A stretch of DNA of 64,000 bases from Corylus avellana. Its lineage: Eukaryota; Streptophyta; Magnoliopsida; Fagales; Betulaceae. Each line of letters starts with the position of its first letter. Position 1 is the stretch's first letter. Below the pieces are notes generated by a model. The model saw only the letters and a program-made list of their open reading frames with translations, ran no database searches and was not told where the DNA came from. Shown here in pieces: positions 34,001 to 44,108 of this stretch. Position numbers and translations under genes: made by a program. The DNA lies in NCBI RefSeq assembly GCF_901000735.1, contig NC_081546.1:13903629-13967628 (forward strand). Direction: 5' to 3'.

Positions 34001-35764
34001 CTGATAGATCCCACCTTTAGAAGTGCTCATCAATCTGTTGAAAATTGGCTATCTGCTGCCTTAAAGACTGACGATTAAGGTATATTGCAGCAGTCTATTG
34101 TTTATTCTTTTGGTGCTAAGAAAATTTCGTTTCACTCGGAAGAAAGAGGAAAAGAAATTCTGCCTCGGACTATGAATTGTGGGCTATTTCTCATAGTGTA
34201 TCAGATGAACAGAGTTTTCTGTTCATTCCCGAGATTAAAATTCAAAATTTTGGTGTGAATAACTTTCATCTCCCCTCCTTAATTTTCAGTAAATGTTGAA
34301 AAATAATTTATAAGCTTAACTGAGAAATAAGTAAATCTGTTGACACATTGACATGAATGTATCAATGATCAGACATTAAAAGAAACGATTGCTAAAGTAG
34401 TAGACATTGGCTGTTTTTTTTTGGGTAAGTTTAGGATCAGTGGTATTGAAACTAAACAATTTGACCTTTTAATATTAATATCTAGTTCATATCCACTATC
34501 TATTGTGCTTGTCGGAGTTGGTGATGGACCTTGGGACGACATGAAGAAGTTTGATGACAAGCTCCCTGCACGTGATTTCGATAACTTTCAGGTATCAAAG
34601 TTGTAGCACACACAAGTAACTTTAAAATACCATGTAAGGTGAATGTAATTTCACATGCATTGGGTTTTAATCAATATCTATTTTGTGTGTAGTTTGTTAA
34701 CTTCACAGAAATAATGACCAAGTATACGGGACCAACAAAAGAAACAGCTTTTGCTCTAGCTGCCCTAATGGAGATGCCCTTGCAATACAAAGCAGTACTT
34801 GAACTTGGCATACTTGGGTAAACTTCCTTATCGTTATCATACTATAACTTGCAAGGTGTTGGTTGAAAAATTTATACGAAATTCCTCTGAAATTAGAACT
34901 TTGATGTGCACATTAGACTTATTGGGGCAGCCACTTATCAAAAAAGAGAGGGATATAGACTAGAACTGAATACTTCTGAGGGCTCCATCTCTGCTTTTGA
35001 TATTGCCATGAGGAAAAATTATTGGAATGAACTCTGTTTCATGGTTCCATTTGTTCCAAACCCAGTTGATAGATGAATCATAAATGTCATGTAATTGAAC
35101 TTGAACTAGTTTGTAAATGCTTTCTAATCCACATTTACTCTACTGCATGCTCAAAAGCCATGTGACAGGTAGAGCAAAGAAAATCATTCCGCGGGCTCCT
35201 CCAGTTCCTTACAGTCGTCCACAGCCAGCTTGGGAGCCAAGCATGGCTCGCGCACCAAGCAACCATCTGTCAACAATGGCTCACACACCAAGCAACCTTC
35301 CATCAAGTGTGGGAGATGAACGAAACCAGATGGTATGATTATAATATAGTGTGGTTTGTCATGTATGTGAGTGTGTCACTGTTTATTTATAACAAAACAG
35401 CCAGGGCATCCGGGGCTTCGCCTTAACTATATAGCTCTGTATAAATTGTGCAACACAATGTGATGTTAACTCGTCTAATCTAGTCTTGGTGGGTTTGATC
35501 AATTTAGGTCACCGACTGATTTTGTTGTTCAATTTGATTGTAGACCTGCCCCATTTGCCTAACTAATGCAAACGACTTGGCCTTCAACTGTGGACACTTG
35601 GTGAGCTGCAGTGATGGTAATATTTGCTTCTGTTATTGGTTTTGCATTCATTTTAAGTAACATTTGTGTCATTGCAGACCTGCAAAGAGTGTGGATCAAA
35701 AGTGTCCAACTGTCCCATTTGCCGCCAGCCGATCAGCAGCCGTCTCAGGCTGTTCACTGGGTGA
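21827..35764 (+). CDS. RGLG: RGLG-type RING E3 ubiquitin ligase (copine/vWA plus RING)
   Basis: Eleven exons: 21827-22027, 30671-30755, 31291-31431, 31515-31628, 31781-31878, 31974-32053, 34486-34591, 34693-34817, 35173-35332, 35544-35600 and 35678-35764. They join without stops into 417 residues. The N-terminus [11 protein letters not shown] has Gly2 and Ser6, as in N-myristoylated proteins. A copine-type vWA domain spans about residues 80-320 ([15 protein letters not shown] with a DFTKS MIDAS-like motif, [45 protein letters not shown]). A proline-rich linker and a C3HC4 RING follow (C372-x2-C375, C386, H388, C391, C394, C401-x2-C404). Arabidopsis RGLG ligases act at membranes, build Lys63-linked ubiquitin chains with UBC13-type E2s, and affect hormone and drought responses. 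Exon 9's acceptor is the least certain: TAG before 35,173 keeps frame, while CAG at 35,168 would give a stop. Intron 1 is about 8.6 kb because of transposons. Confidence 0.92.
22430..22548. repeat. tandem duplication, about 65 bp
   Basis: The unit GTGCAATTTTTT...TTTGTTTTACAT(G/A)CCGTGTGC, then TTTGTATCA(C/T)GGTCTTCG, occurs twice in succession with few differences. It lies in intron 1 and is not coding. Confidence 0.85.
24301..26442. mobile_element. inverted LTR pair or foldback element
   Basis: The left end TGGTATGGCCTGACTGGCGA and the reverse complement of the right end (TGTTACGGCCTGACTGACGA) start two similar blocks of about 400-430 bp in opposite orientation. Both contain GACGCTC/GAGCGTC, GGGTCGATCC-type and GAGATAATCTCT phrases. 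The left block holds CTCCGATACTTAAGTTAGCA, typical of LTRs. Termini are TG...CA, but the 5-bp flanks GTTTT and AATTA do not match. The middle (24,760-26,050) has no gag-pol. Two opposed solo LTRs, or a foldback derivative built from LTRs, fit equally. Confidence 0.65.
25860..26060. repeat. tandem hairpin repeats, about 45 bp
   Basis: Four to five units read CTCTTGGAAAAGGGTTCGTA then AACTCTACAT(T/A)TCCAAGAG, so each unit's ends (CTCTTGGAAA and TTTCCAAGAG) are complementary. Units diverge by a few bases (CTCTCGGGAAAGG, CTCTTGGGAAAGG). The overlapping minus-strand open frame merely reads this repeat. Confidence 0.8.
28205..28440 (+). repeat. four tandem units of about 60 bp
   Basis: Units read GATGTATC(C/T)GACCGG then CTTTGGTGTTTTGC and GAGAACCGATCC, with variation. 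A partial fifth relative is at about 29,450. They lie inside the small LTR element. Confidence 0.8.
28631..28954 (+). repeat. middle LTR of the tandem small LTR element
   Basis: It starts TGTTAGAAGAGATATTAGGG after GGGGGAG and ends ATTAACA before TGGTATCAGAGC (28,955-28,966). It contains an internal duplication of TTAGTCATTAGGGTTTCAAG and downstream bases, making it twice the length of the outer LTRs, from which it differs clearly. Confidence 0.75.
32350..32920 (-). mobile_element. LINE 3' fragment in RGLG intron 6
   Basis: On the minus strand: [20 protein letters not shown] then [15 protein letters not shown] is the zinc-binding zf-RVT segment found after the reverse transcriptase of plant L1-like LINEs. 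A stop follows and further C-terminal sequence ([20 protein letters not shown]) continues. A 23-bp piece (CTTTTACGCAAGTTGTCCAA) is tandemly duplicated near 32,760-32,805. It resembles the tail of the LINE at 37,600-42,890. Confidence 0.75.
32921..34485 (+). other. remainder of RGLG intron 6, unrecognised protein-like patches
   Basis: Short plus-strand stretches read like protein but are broken by stops: [20 protein letters not shown] near 33,045, [19 protein letters not shown] near 33,430, and [20 protein letters not shown] near 33,785. I could not assign them to a family. They could be a decayed captured gene or unrelated transposon. They do not fit between RGLG exons 6 and 7, which join cleanly. 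Confidence 0.35.
35544..35764 (+). CDS. RGLG: RGLG exons 10-11, C-terminal RING finger
   Basis: Exon 10 (35,544-35,600) encodes [19 protein letters not shown] and exon 11 (35,678-35,764) [20 protein letters not shown] then SRLRLFTG and TGA. All eight zinc ligands of a C3HC4 RING are present. This is the E2-binding module of the ligase. Transcription probably ends within the next few hundred bases, which are AT-rich and have no gene. Confidence 0.92.
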
Positions 35765-36276
35765 CACGTGATGTATCAGAATAATTGCATTCGACCGATC
35801 AGTAACAGTCATGTTGTTCTATATATAGAATGTTTCGAGTATATGCTCTCCTTTCTATCATGTGGATATACCAAAAAAGTTGTAAGGCCTTCTCCAGTGA
35901 TTCTGCAGTTAAGTCAGCTAAAGGGTTACTTGTACGGGCTTGTAATGTTTCGATTTCAATGTGTGAATACACCCTTTTTTGTATTATTTCCACCAACTTA
36001 TGTTGAAAGCTAACCTAACACTGATGTAGGGTTGCGAGCTACCTTGGATTTTATTGTATTTGATATTTTATTGTAAATTGTAATGAATTATGCTATCATT
36101 GTCCAATCTGGAATCTTACTCGACGGCAGACATTAAGTAACGGTTTGGTTTGTTGGGATTATCATGTTTGGATTCTAGCTGTGATTTGAGATTTCGATGA
36201 ACTGATATTTTTGCAGGCATCAAATTCTTGTAGGTGGGAAGTATAGTACGAAAATGATTACTTTCTTACACCTATC
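35765..36276. other. RGLG 3' flank
   Basis: This is AT-rich sequence with no recognisable coding region, likely the 3' UTR and downstream flank of RGLG. Confidence 0.5.
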
Positions 36277-36434
36277 ATTGTTTGTCGACGATGTCATCTT
36301 TCTTGGGCTGCAGGGAGAGCAGCTCCACCTACTTCTTGACCATATGGGCCACCTTGTCCCGGAGCTTTGTCGGATCCACGTTCCCGACCACCATGAGTTT
36401 GTAGGATTCTGGTTCCGCCTTCACCGTTCCACAC
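36277..36434 (-). pseudogene. fragment of a HIPP-type heavy-metal-associated domain gene
   Basis: On the minus strand, a TTGCTTGTTCAG acceptor-like sequence precedes CGTVKAEPESYKLMVVGNVD, PTKLRDKVAHMVKK, a TAG stop, then VELLSLQPKKDD. This is the second half of a heavy-metal-associated (HMA) domain from HIPP/ATFP-like plant proteins, in which the stop replaces a lysine codon (AAG to TAG). The first exon, a second HMA domain and the CaaX end are not seen. The retained acceptor indicates a DNA-level copy rather than a retroposed cDNA. Intact relatives bind metals and are prenylated. Confidence 0.7.
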
Positions 36435-36769
36435 CTGAACAAGCAATCAGACCAACAACGTTACTTCTCAGGAATTCTTCTTACCAACAAATTCATTCGA
36501 ATCTGTTTGGGCTGTTGGAATGGGAATCTGAGGGTAGTTCGGAAATCACTTGAAATTTATGGGAAGTTGGAAAAAGAGGTGGCATGTGAAGTAGTGAACC
36601 TCACGACACGGAAAAGGAAGGGAAAGAAAAAATTCCAAATAAGAGGGAGGAAATCCCTTTGACAACCAGAAAATCAAGCGGCCACCAGAATATGGAATTT
36701 CCAAAACCTAAAATTAAACAAGACATCAAATCCACAATTCTCATCCCCTGGAGTTTTTATTGATAATAT

Positions 36770-37033
36770 GGAAATTGTTGACGAGGACATCAATACCTTC
36801 CTCTTCAAATTCATCAATTGAGAAGGTGATTCTCCATGAGACCGTGGAACGTAAAATGCTTCCACCTCATTCTAAAACACTGGCCATTGGGTCTTGCAGT
36901 TGGCCAAATTGATTTCAGCACTACCCAGCTCTGGGTGCAGGCTCATGGACTGCCCTTAGAATTCATAACCAAGCAAAATGCTACAATCACAGGAGGCATC
37001 ATTGGCAAATTTCTTGAAGTCTATATAATTTAA
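36770..37033 (+). pseudogene. LINE ORF1 fragment (DUF4283-like)
   Basis: The frame RPWNVKCFHLILKHWPLGLA, then IDFSTTQLWVQAHGLPLEFI and TKQNATITGGIIGKFLEV, is typical of the DUF4283 region of plant LINE ORF1 proteins. Upstream, NTFLFKF reads in another frame, so a frameshift lies near 36,820. Similarity ends before a zinc knuckle appears. It is separate from the larger LINE, being on the other side of exon 2 of the minus-strand gene. Confidence 0.7.
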
Positions 37034-37272
37034 CAGCTGATGACCTCCCAGACTAGAGGAAATGATAAACAACACAAGACAAGTCTAACTTTAAACAGTA
37101 TGCCTTAGAAGGGGAAGAAAATCCAAAGACTGAAAACTTCTTTGACTTGTCTCATAATGACATACAGATTTTGAATAACATCCAAAAAAAAAAGTGAAAC
37201 CTTGTGTAATGACAGCATACAGCTACCCAGAAACAGAAAGTATTCACATCAAGGGTAGACCCACCTCCTCAT

Positions 37273-37473
37273 CTACTTTTGTTCCTTCTCGGCTTTCTGT
37301 TCCTTGTCAGCCTGGGTGGTGCTTTGTTTTGGGATTGGTTGTATTCGCACATAAGGTTTCCTAGTCAACGTTTCTCCTCTCAGAGCAGCAACATAACGGT
37401 CATTTGTATCCTCTTTACGCTGCAGCTCCCCAAGGAATTCTGCCAGTCTCTCTTGATTTACTTTCCCCATCAT
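37273..37473 (-). CDS. exon 2 of the small membrane protein
   Basis: 67 codons including TAG. It encodes [40 protein letters not shown] and [10 protein letters not shown], then a KEQK-rich tail. It starts right after the AATCAG acceptor; the only nearby in-frame alternative upstream is a GTG, so an independent gene starting here is unlikely. Confidence 0.8.
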   Translation of the reverse strand: MMGKVNQERLAEFLGELQRKEDTNDRYVAALRGETLTRKPYVRIQPIPKQSTTQADKEQKAEKEQK

Positions 37474-40400
37474 CTGATTCACAAGTTAAAGCAATCAAGC
37501 TGTCAAGCTCTTTACCACTTCGGAATGAAAAAGCTTCAGAGAAACAACCCCAAAATTCAAAAGCACTTCAATCAAACAAGTCAAATTATTCTGTCAAAAT
37601 AGAGGCAGTGAGAACTAAAAGTATCAATCATTCATGATGCATATTTGATATTTGTTTCCGAGGATAGGAAGTACCTCCAGTTGAGGAAAGGACTAGAGAA
37701 AATCATGTGAATCTACACACAAAGAAACGAAAAGCCTTGTACCAAAAACCGTGCAGAGGTTCAAAGCTTGGCGAAGAAAGGTGAAGTGCTGGATAGAAAG
37801 ATGGAGGCTGTTTACAATCGGCAGGTGAAACAACCAGAAAATGTGCTATGGAAAGTGATGGAAAATGGGGCAGTATTAGGTGACGGAAAGGGTGAATCTG
37901 TTCCGAGGTTTGTGTGGCAAAAATAAGTGCAGTCATGGTGATGCCTGGTGACCAAGAGGATTCCAATGACGGAGTTATGTTGGTAAATGTGAAGTTTAAG
38001 GAGGCAACAATTGCTGAGAAGTTGGCTGACGCATCTGTTTTATTTGGGTCATGTTTTGACATGGTTGAAGAAGGTACTACAGGGGAATCGACATCGATGG
38101 TTGTGGCAAAAACGACCATGGTAGATGAGGTGGGATCAACTCAGGAATATTCAGACAAGGCCAAAGGGTGTAGGTAGCGTGGAGTTAAACAATCAGATGA
38201 TTGGTTCTTTGTTTAAGAAGACTGGTTCGGAAATTGAAGGAAAGGATGGGTTAGGGACTACTTTGAATGGGTTTTTTAAGGAGGGAATGTTAACAGGATG
38301 TTCTTCAGGTTAGAATGAAGAATCTTGTTTTGTGGGGAAAATTAAGGGGAGGGGACAGTCTATTCTGGGTGTTTGATGATGGAGAAGGGCTTAGAGGGCT
38401 TCTGTCAAGGGAGTTTTCTGGAAATGCCTTGGTATCCGTGGAGAATGAGCAGGGGGGAGGATGTATAGGGGTCAGTTTATTAACTAGATGCAAGAATATA
38501 AGTTGAATGGTTTTGAATTGAATAGCGAATTGTTTACATTTATCTGGGGATATGAAATAATCCTTCATTGGAAAGGTGAATGTTGTTGGGGAGGAGCTTG
38601 AGGGGAGTGAACCACTGTCAGTCCATCCACTTGCTATGGGTGCAGAACAGGGTGCTCCAAATCTGGTGTCCTCCAATTGGGTGGTTCAAAGGGTGAAGAA
38701 TTTATGTCATTTAGTAGGTCTGTCGTGTGATGGATTTGAGGATCAAATGTTGGCATTATTTTCTGCGATTGAAGCTAGTAGAAACCAGACTTTTGCGGGT
38801 TATGTGCCAGGAGTATGTTTTAAAGCAGGGACAAAAGGTAACCAGGAGTTAAAGAGGTTGGATAGCTCAGTTAATTATGATAACGGAGGACAATCTAATA
38901 GAAGGAAAGAAAAGGGGAGGGGCTCAAACTATTCATTATGAAGCCCAAGATACTCTCATGGAATGTTAGGAGTGCTAAATGAGAAGGATAAAAGGCTGAG
39001 GATTAGAGGGTTCCTTAGAGATTGGAAGGCGAACATTGTATGTTTATTTGAGAAAAAATTGGAGAATTTTGCTAGGGAGGTGGTTAGGAGTTTATGGGGT
39101 TGTCAACATATGGATGGGTTATTTATGGGATCGAGAGGGGATTCATGTGGAATTTTGTTAATGTGGAATAAGTGGGCGATGGAGAAGATTGAGGATTGTG
39201 TGGGGAGCTTTATAGTAGCATGTTCCTTTAGGAATGTAGAGGACAATTTTGTTTGGGCATTTGCGGGGGTGTATGCTCCAAATGATGGTGTAAGGAGATA
39301 TCTATGGGATGAACTGGTTGGTTTGATGAGTTGGTGGGAATTGTCATGGTGTATTGGTGGTGATTTTAATGTTGTTCGGCATCCAAGCAAAAAATCAAGT
39401 GACTCTAGACATTTATTAACTATGGTGGATTTTTCAGATTTCATTTTTGAGTGGTAGGGCCTTTTGGATATCCCGCTTGTAGGTGGGCATTTTACTTGGC
39501 TTGGTCTAGACTTGATAGATTTCTTCTATCTCCGAAATGGGAAGAACATTTGCTTGATGTTTCACAAAAGTGACTTCCAAGAATCTTCTTAGATAATTTT
39601 CCATTGATGTTGGATTCTGGGGTGCCAGGCATAGGTAGCAAGTATTTTAAGTTTGAAAAAATGTGGTTGAAATCAAAAGGATTCGTGGAGCAAGTGAAAA
39701 CTTGGTGGCTGTCCTATAACTTTCATGGATGACCAAGTTTTATATTGGCAAGTAAGTTGAAAGCTTTGAAAGTAATTTGAAGAAATGGAATGAAGAGGTT
39801 TTTGGTGATGTAGGGAGTAAAAAGGAGGAGTTTTTGGAGGGTATCCAGGAGCTGCATTTTATTGCAAAGGGTTGAGTTTCAAAGGAGGATGAAAGGAGGA
39901 AGGAAGATATGTCTAAGGAATCGAAGAAAATTATTCTTCTTGAGGAAGTAAGTTAGAGACAGAAATCTAGAGCCCTATGGTTGAGGGAGGGGAAAAAAAA
40001 TACAGAAACATTTCACAAGGTGGCAAATTCACATCGAAGAAATAACCTAGTGGACTCTTTAGTCATCGAATGTTCCATGTCTTCTAACTGTATTGAAATA
40101 AAGGAGCATATAGTGCAATTCTACAATCAATTGTATTCCAAAAAGTTTACTTTGGTTGAGGGAGGGAAAAAAAAAAATCACAGGGTGGCAAATTCCCATC
40201 CAAGAAATAACCTAGTGGCCTCTTTCGTCATCAATTGTTCCGTGTCTTCTAACTCTACTGAAATAAAGGAGCATAAAGTGCAATTCTACAATCAATTATA
40301 TTCCGAACAGTTTACTTGGCGACCAAAGGTGGATGGTCTTTCTTTCCTTTCTATTGATGCGGAAGAGAGTAATTGGTTGGAAAGAGACTCTGAGGAGCAA

Positions 40401-43400
40401 GTGTGGGAGGTGGTGAGGGATTTGAATGGTCATAGGGGTGCCGGGGCCGGATGGTTTCACTATGGGTTTTTTTTCCAAAAGTGTTAGGAGGTAATGAAAG
40501 AGGACATCATGGCAGTTTTTAAAGAGTTTCATAGTCGATGAAAGTTTGTGAAGAGTTTTAAGGCAACTTTTGTTTCTCTTATACCAAAGAAGACATGAGC
40601 AGTGGATGTCAAGGACTTCTAGCCAATTAGCTTAGTGGGTGGGGTTTATTAAATTCTTTCCAACGTTTTAGCAAACAGGCTAAAATCGGTGGGAAGAAAG
40701 ATTATCTCTAGTTTACATAATGTTTTCATCGGAGGTAAACAAATTTTGGATTCAATACTAATCGCTAATGAATGTTTGGATAGTCGGATTAGATCAGGGG
40801 AACCTGGAGTGCTATGTAAATTGGATTTGGAGAAGGAATTTGATCATGTAAATTGGGAGTTCTTGCTCTATTTGTTGAAGAGATGCAGATTTGGGGAGAA
40901 ATGGAGGTATTGGATAGCACAGTGTATATCTACAATGCGAATTTCCATTCTTGTGAATGGTTCACTGTCTAGTTTTTTTGAACTCTCGTGGCTTGAGATA
41001 GGGGGATCGGTTATAGCCACTATTGTTCGTGGTGGTTATGGAGGCATTGAATAGGATGATGGTTGTACAATGGATAGGACTTCTGTCAGGTTTTTCAGTG
41101 GGGTCGAGGAACAATGAAGAGTTTTTAGTGTCTCATTTACTGTTTGCTGAAAATACTTTGATTTTAAGTGATGGAAATTCCAAAAAATTTCGCCAGTTGC
41201 GGTGTATTTTCTTATGTTTTGAAGCACTTTCAGGATTGAAGATCAATTTAGCAAAATAAAAAAAAAATAAAAATAAAAAATAAAATAAAATCCTATAGGT
41301 GCAATGGGAGATGTAGCAGAATTGGCTAGTATTCTTAGTTGTAGAATATCTTTGTTACTGATAAAGTATTTGGATTTGCCATTGGATGCTTCTTATAAGG
41401 CCATATCTATTTGGAAATGGCATTATTAAAAAAAATGGAACATCGGTTGGAAGGATGGAAAAAACTTTATTTATCTAAAGGTGGTAGATTGAATTTGATA
41501 AAAGTACGCTATCCAATTTACCTACGTATTATTTGTCTCTTTTCCTTATTCCAGTGCGAGTGGCTAATAGTCTTGAGAGACTTTAGAGGGATTTTTGTTG
41601 GGGATATTGGGGATGAGTTTAAATTTCATTTAGTGAATTGGGCAAGGATTTGTACTCCGATAAAATCAGGTGGGTCGGGAGTTAGAAATCTGATTCACTT
41701 CAATCAAGCCCTTCTAGGAAAATGGTCGTTGCGGTATGCTACAGATAGAGAGGCACTATGAACATTAGTAATAAAGATTAAATATGATAGCATAAGGGGG
41801 TGTTGGTGCTCTAAGGAGATAATGGGGCCATTTGGAGTGGGAGTATAGAAATTTATAAGAAAGGGGTGGGAAACATTTTTAAAATTTGTAAGATATGAGG
41901 TAGGTGATGAGTCAAAGGTTAATTTTTGGCATGATGTGTTGTGTGGGGATACTCCATTGAAGATATCTTATCCATAATTGCTCAATATTGCATAGAGAAA
42001 GGATGCATGGGTGGCAGATACCTTATCGTTTTGAGAAAGGAATATTTACTAGAATGTAATTTTTACCAGACCAGTTCAAGATTGGGAAGTGGAGGTGGTA
42101 TTATGTTTCTTTGAGAGGTTGTATTCTTTCAGACTAAGACAAGAAAATGTGGATAGAATAGGATGGAGTCCTTCCAAAAGGATCAAGTTTGAAGTGGTCG
42201 TTTTATCAAGTGTTAACTAGTCCAAATGGATCCCCTTTCTTTGGAACAGTATTTGGAGAGTCAAGGCTTCTTTACGGGTGGCATTTTTGTGTGGAAAGCG
42301 GCCTTAGGAAAAATATTGACATTGGATAATTTGAGAAAGAGGAATGCTATGGTAGTTGGGTGGTGTCGCATGTGCAAGGAGTGAGAAGTCCATTGATCAC
42401 TTATTGATTCATTGTGAAGTAGCAAGACTTATGTAGTTCAATTCTTAATTTGTTTGGTGTAGATTGGATTATGCCTAGATGGGTGATCGATTTGTTAGTG
42501 AGTTGGGGAGGACAAGCAAAGCATGGTACATTTATGGAATTATGGAGGTTGGCTTAATTGTGGTTAATGCAGTGCCTTTGCAGAGAGTAGAATGTTCAGA
42601 GCTTTGTAGATGTATAGACTTCGGTATTAGAGTTGTGGAAGATTATGTTCAACACTTTTTATGCTTGGATATCCGCACATCATAGTTTCTTGTTTCTAAT
42701 TTTGCAAATTTTTTGAACTTTAGTTTATCTTTTTCTTCAGATTAAGGGATCTCTTGTATACTAAGGTTTTCTTTTTTTGATGAGTAAGAACCAGTCTTAT
42801 CTCTTGTATACTAAGGTTGAGCCTCTTTGCTCTTATTTAATGATATTGGAATTACTTATCAAAAAAAAGAAAAGAAAAAAACAAAAAAAAATTCTGTTAA
42901 ATTGTCAACTCTCTATCGCTGTAAGTTAGAGTAGATTATAATGCTTATATTCCTAATATATTCATATAGAAGATGGAAGAATTCACACTAAAAGAGGTAA
43001 AAAAGTCCATGCCATGAGCCTTTTTTGATCCAAATAACTTTCTGTCCTACACTTGAAGTCATACTTTTCAATATGTATCCAAGCCTTGAGAAGCACTGGG
43101 TAAATAACCAAAATTACTGGAGAAACATACAATTATGAAACAGATAAGGCTCCCTAGTAGAATTAGCAACTGTTACCTTGAATCCCAGCCTCAAGGCAAA
43201 ATCAGGGTGTGGAACTCAAAGGCAACAGAGTATTATAAGATTTTCTGTCGTATTCAGAGGCTGCTCTTGACAACGTAAGTCTTCCATAAAAAGGAAAGGC
43301 AATGGTTGGGAAGAAATTTGAGATATAGAAGAAATAATTCCGTGTCTAAAAGTAAAACTCCAGGAACCAGATTTGAATTATCGTGAAAGAGGACTTAAAG

Positions 43401-44093
43401 GAAGTGTGGGACAATACACCCACCAAGAGGATTGCAATCGACTCTCTTAGGGATTTCAAACCACTGGATTGGTAACAAAATTATCTGTCTAATCCCTATC
43501 CATCCATCCTTAGACGCCTTTGTCAAATGGGAGACAGAATCAATCAGCAATGCCTTTGTAAATGGCATAGCTGAAATGGGTCCGAAACAATGACCATGGA
43601 ACTCATCAAATCTTGAAATAGCAGTAGAAACCAAATGATAAAATCTGGTTCCCATTTTGTCATTTACAAGTTCCAACGCAAAGAGTTTGAAAATTTCCAT
43701 CATAATATATCTAAAGTATGGAGTTTCCCAAAATGGGGTATCAACGATTCCAAGGTTGCTTTGGATTCAGGCCGAGGTTTTTGTTTCTGTCTAGGTGTTA
43801 TGTTGATGGTTACCTTAGAATATACCAAATGACAAAATCTAATGCGAAAAAAATGGAAGGAAAGAAAGATCGACAGAAACGAAAATACGTACGACGGTTT
43901 CGGGGCGGGCGTTCTGGCGGAGACGAGCTTCGAGCTCGGGGTTGCGGGTGTTGGTGACCTGCATGACGCCGTAGCCGATGACTCCCGGAACGACGCCGCA
44001 TATGGTGGCGAAGGCAAGGAAGAATGGCTTGGACTCCTTTGTCCTCCTCACCAGCCACCTCCACGCCTCGCTCTTCTCAAACAGTATCGACAT
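37273..44093 (-). CDS. small conserved plant membrane protein, function unknown
   Basis: Two exons: 44,093-43,893 ([20 protein letters not shown] to RPETV) and 37,473-37,273 ([20 protein letters not shown] to the stop at 37,273). The join is phase 0, with donor GTACGT and acceptor AATCAG, giving 133 residues. Residues about 22-45 ([20 protein letters not shown] and following) form one hydrophobic segment. A charged half follows with [20 protein letters not shown] and a basic, Lys/Glu-rich tail. I recognise the pattern as a family conserved among land plants without known function; a mitochondrial or other organelle membrane site is a guess. A start at 44,108 (MQRLR first) is possible. The intron is 6,419 bp, mostly LINE. 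The gene converges on RGLG. Confidence 0.8.
38938..42700 (+). pseudogene. LINE ORF2: endonuclease, reverse transcriptase, zinc-binding tail
   Basis: ATG at 38,938 begins [11 protein letters not shown]. The endonuclease domain follows to about 39,455 ([32 protein letters not shown]). Reverse transcriptase motifs lie at about 40,560-41,260 ([50 protein letters not shown]). The catalytic FADD is FAEN. A zf-RVT-like region lies near 42,235-42,460 ([41 protein letters not shown]). Many stops and frameshifts are present, a roughly 174-bp segment is duplicated in tandem (39,981-40,320), and an A/T-only tract replaces residues near 41,255-41,296. It would nick target DNA and copy its RNA if intact; here it is dead. 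Confidence 0.85.
39981..40320 (+). repeat. tandem duplication inside LINE ORF2
   Basis: TTGAGGGAGGGGAAAAAAAA and the following region to TTTACTTGG recur from 40,155, with a period of about 174 bp. The copies differ at roughly one base in ten, so the duplication is old or came from recombination between diverged copies. Confidence 0.85.
42903..43892. other. rest of the intron, nothing recognised
   Basis: Apart from ordinary intron-like AT-rich DNA, minus-strand frames at 43,395-43,703 show no domain I recognise. Confidence 0.5.
43893..44093 (-). CDS. exon 1 of the small membrane protein
   Basis: 67 codons, GC-rich against AT-rich surroundings, which supports real coding. It contains the membrane segment and ends ...[17 protein letters not shown] at a GTACGT donor. 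Confidence 0.78.
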
Positions 44094-44108
44094 TCTCAAT
44101 CTCTGCAA

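Larger units (their letters stand above)
37600..42890 (+). mobile_element. L1-like LINE in the intron of the minus-strand gene
   Basis: From 5' to 3' it shows a decayed ORF1 tail (about 37,790-38,320), ORF2 (38,938-42,700), and a short 3' UTR ending in an A-rich tail at 42,861-42,890. ATTCTGTCAAAA (37,588-37,599) and ATTCTGTTAAAT (42,891-42,902) are a plausible imperfect target duplication. It lies antisense to the host gene, so its poly-A signals would not terminate the host transcript. Confidence 0.8.

Noticed and set aside
37273..37482. Independent short gene starting at 37,482
   Set aside because: The first codon there would be GTG inside an intron acceptor region, and the sequence completes the protein begun at 44,093.
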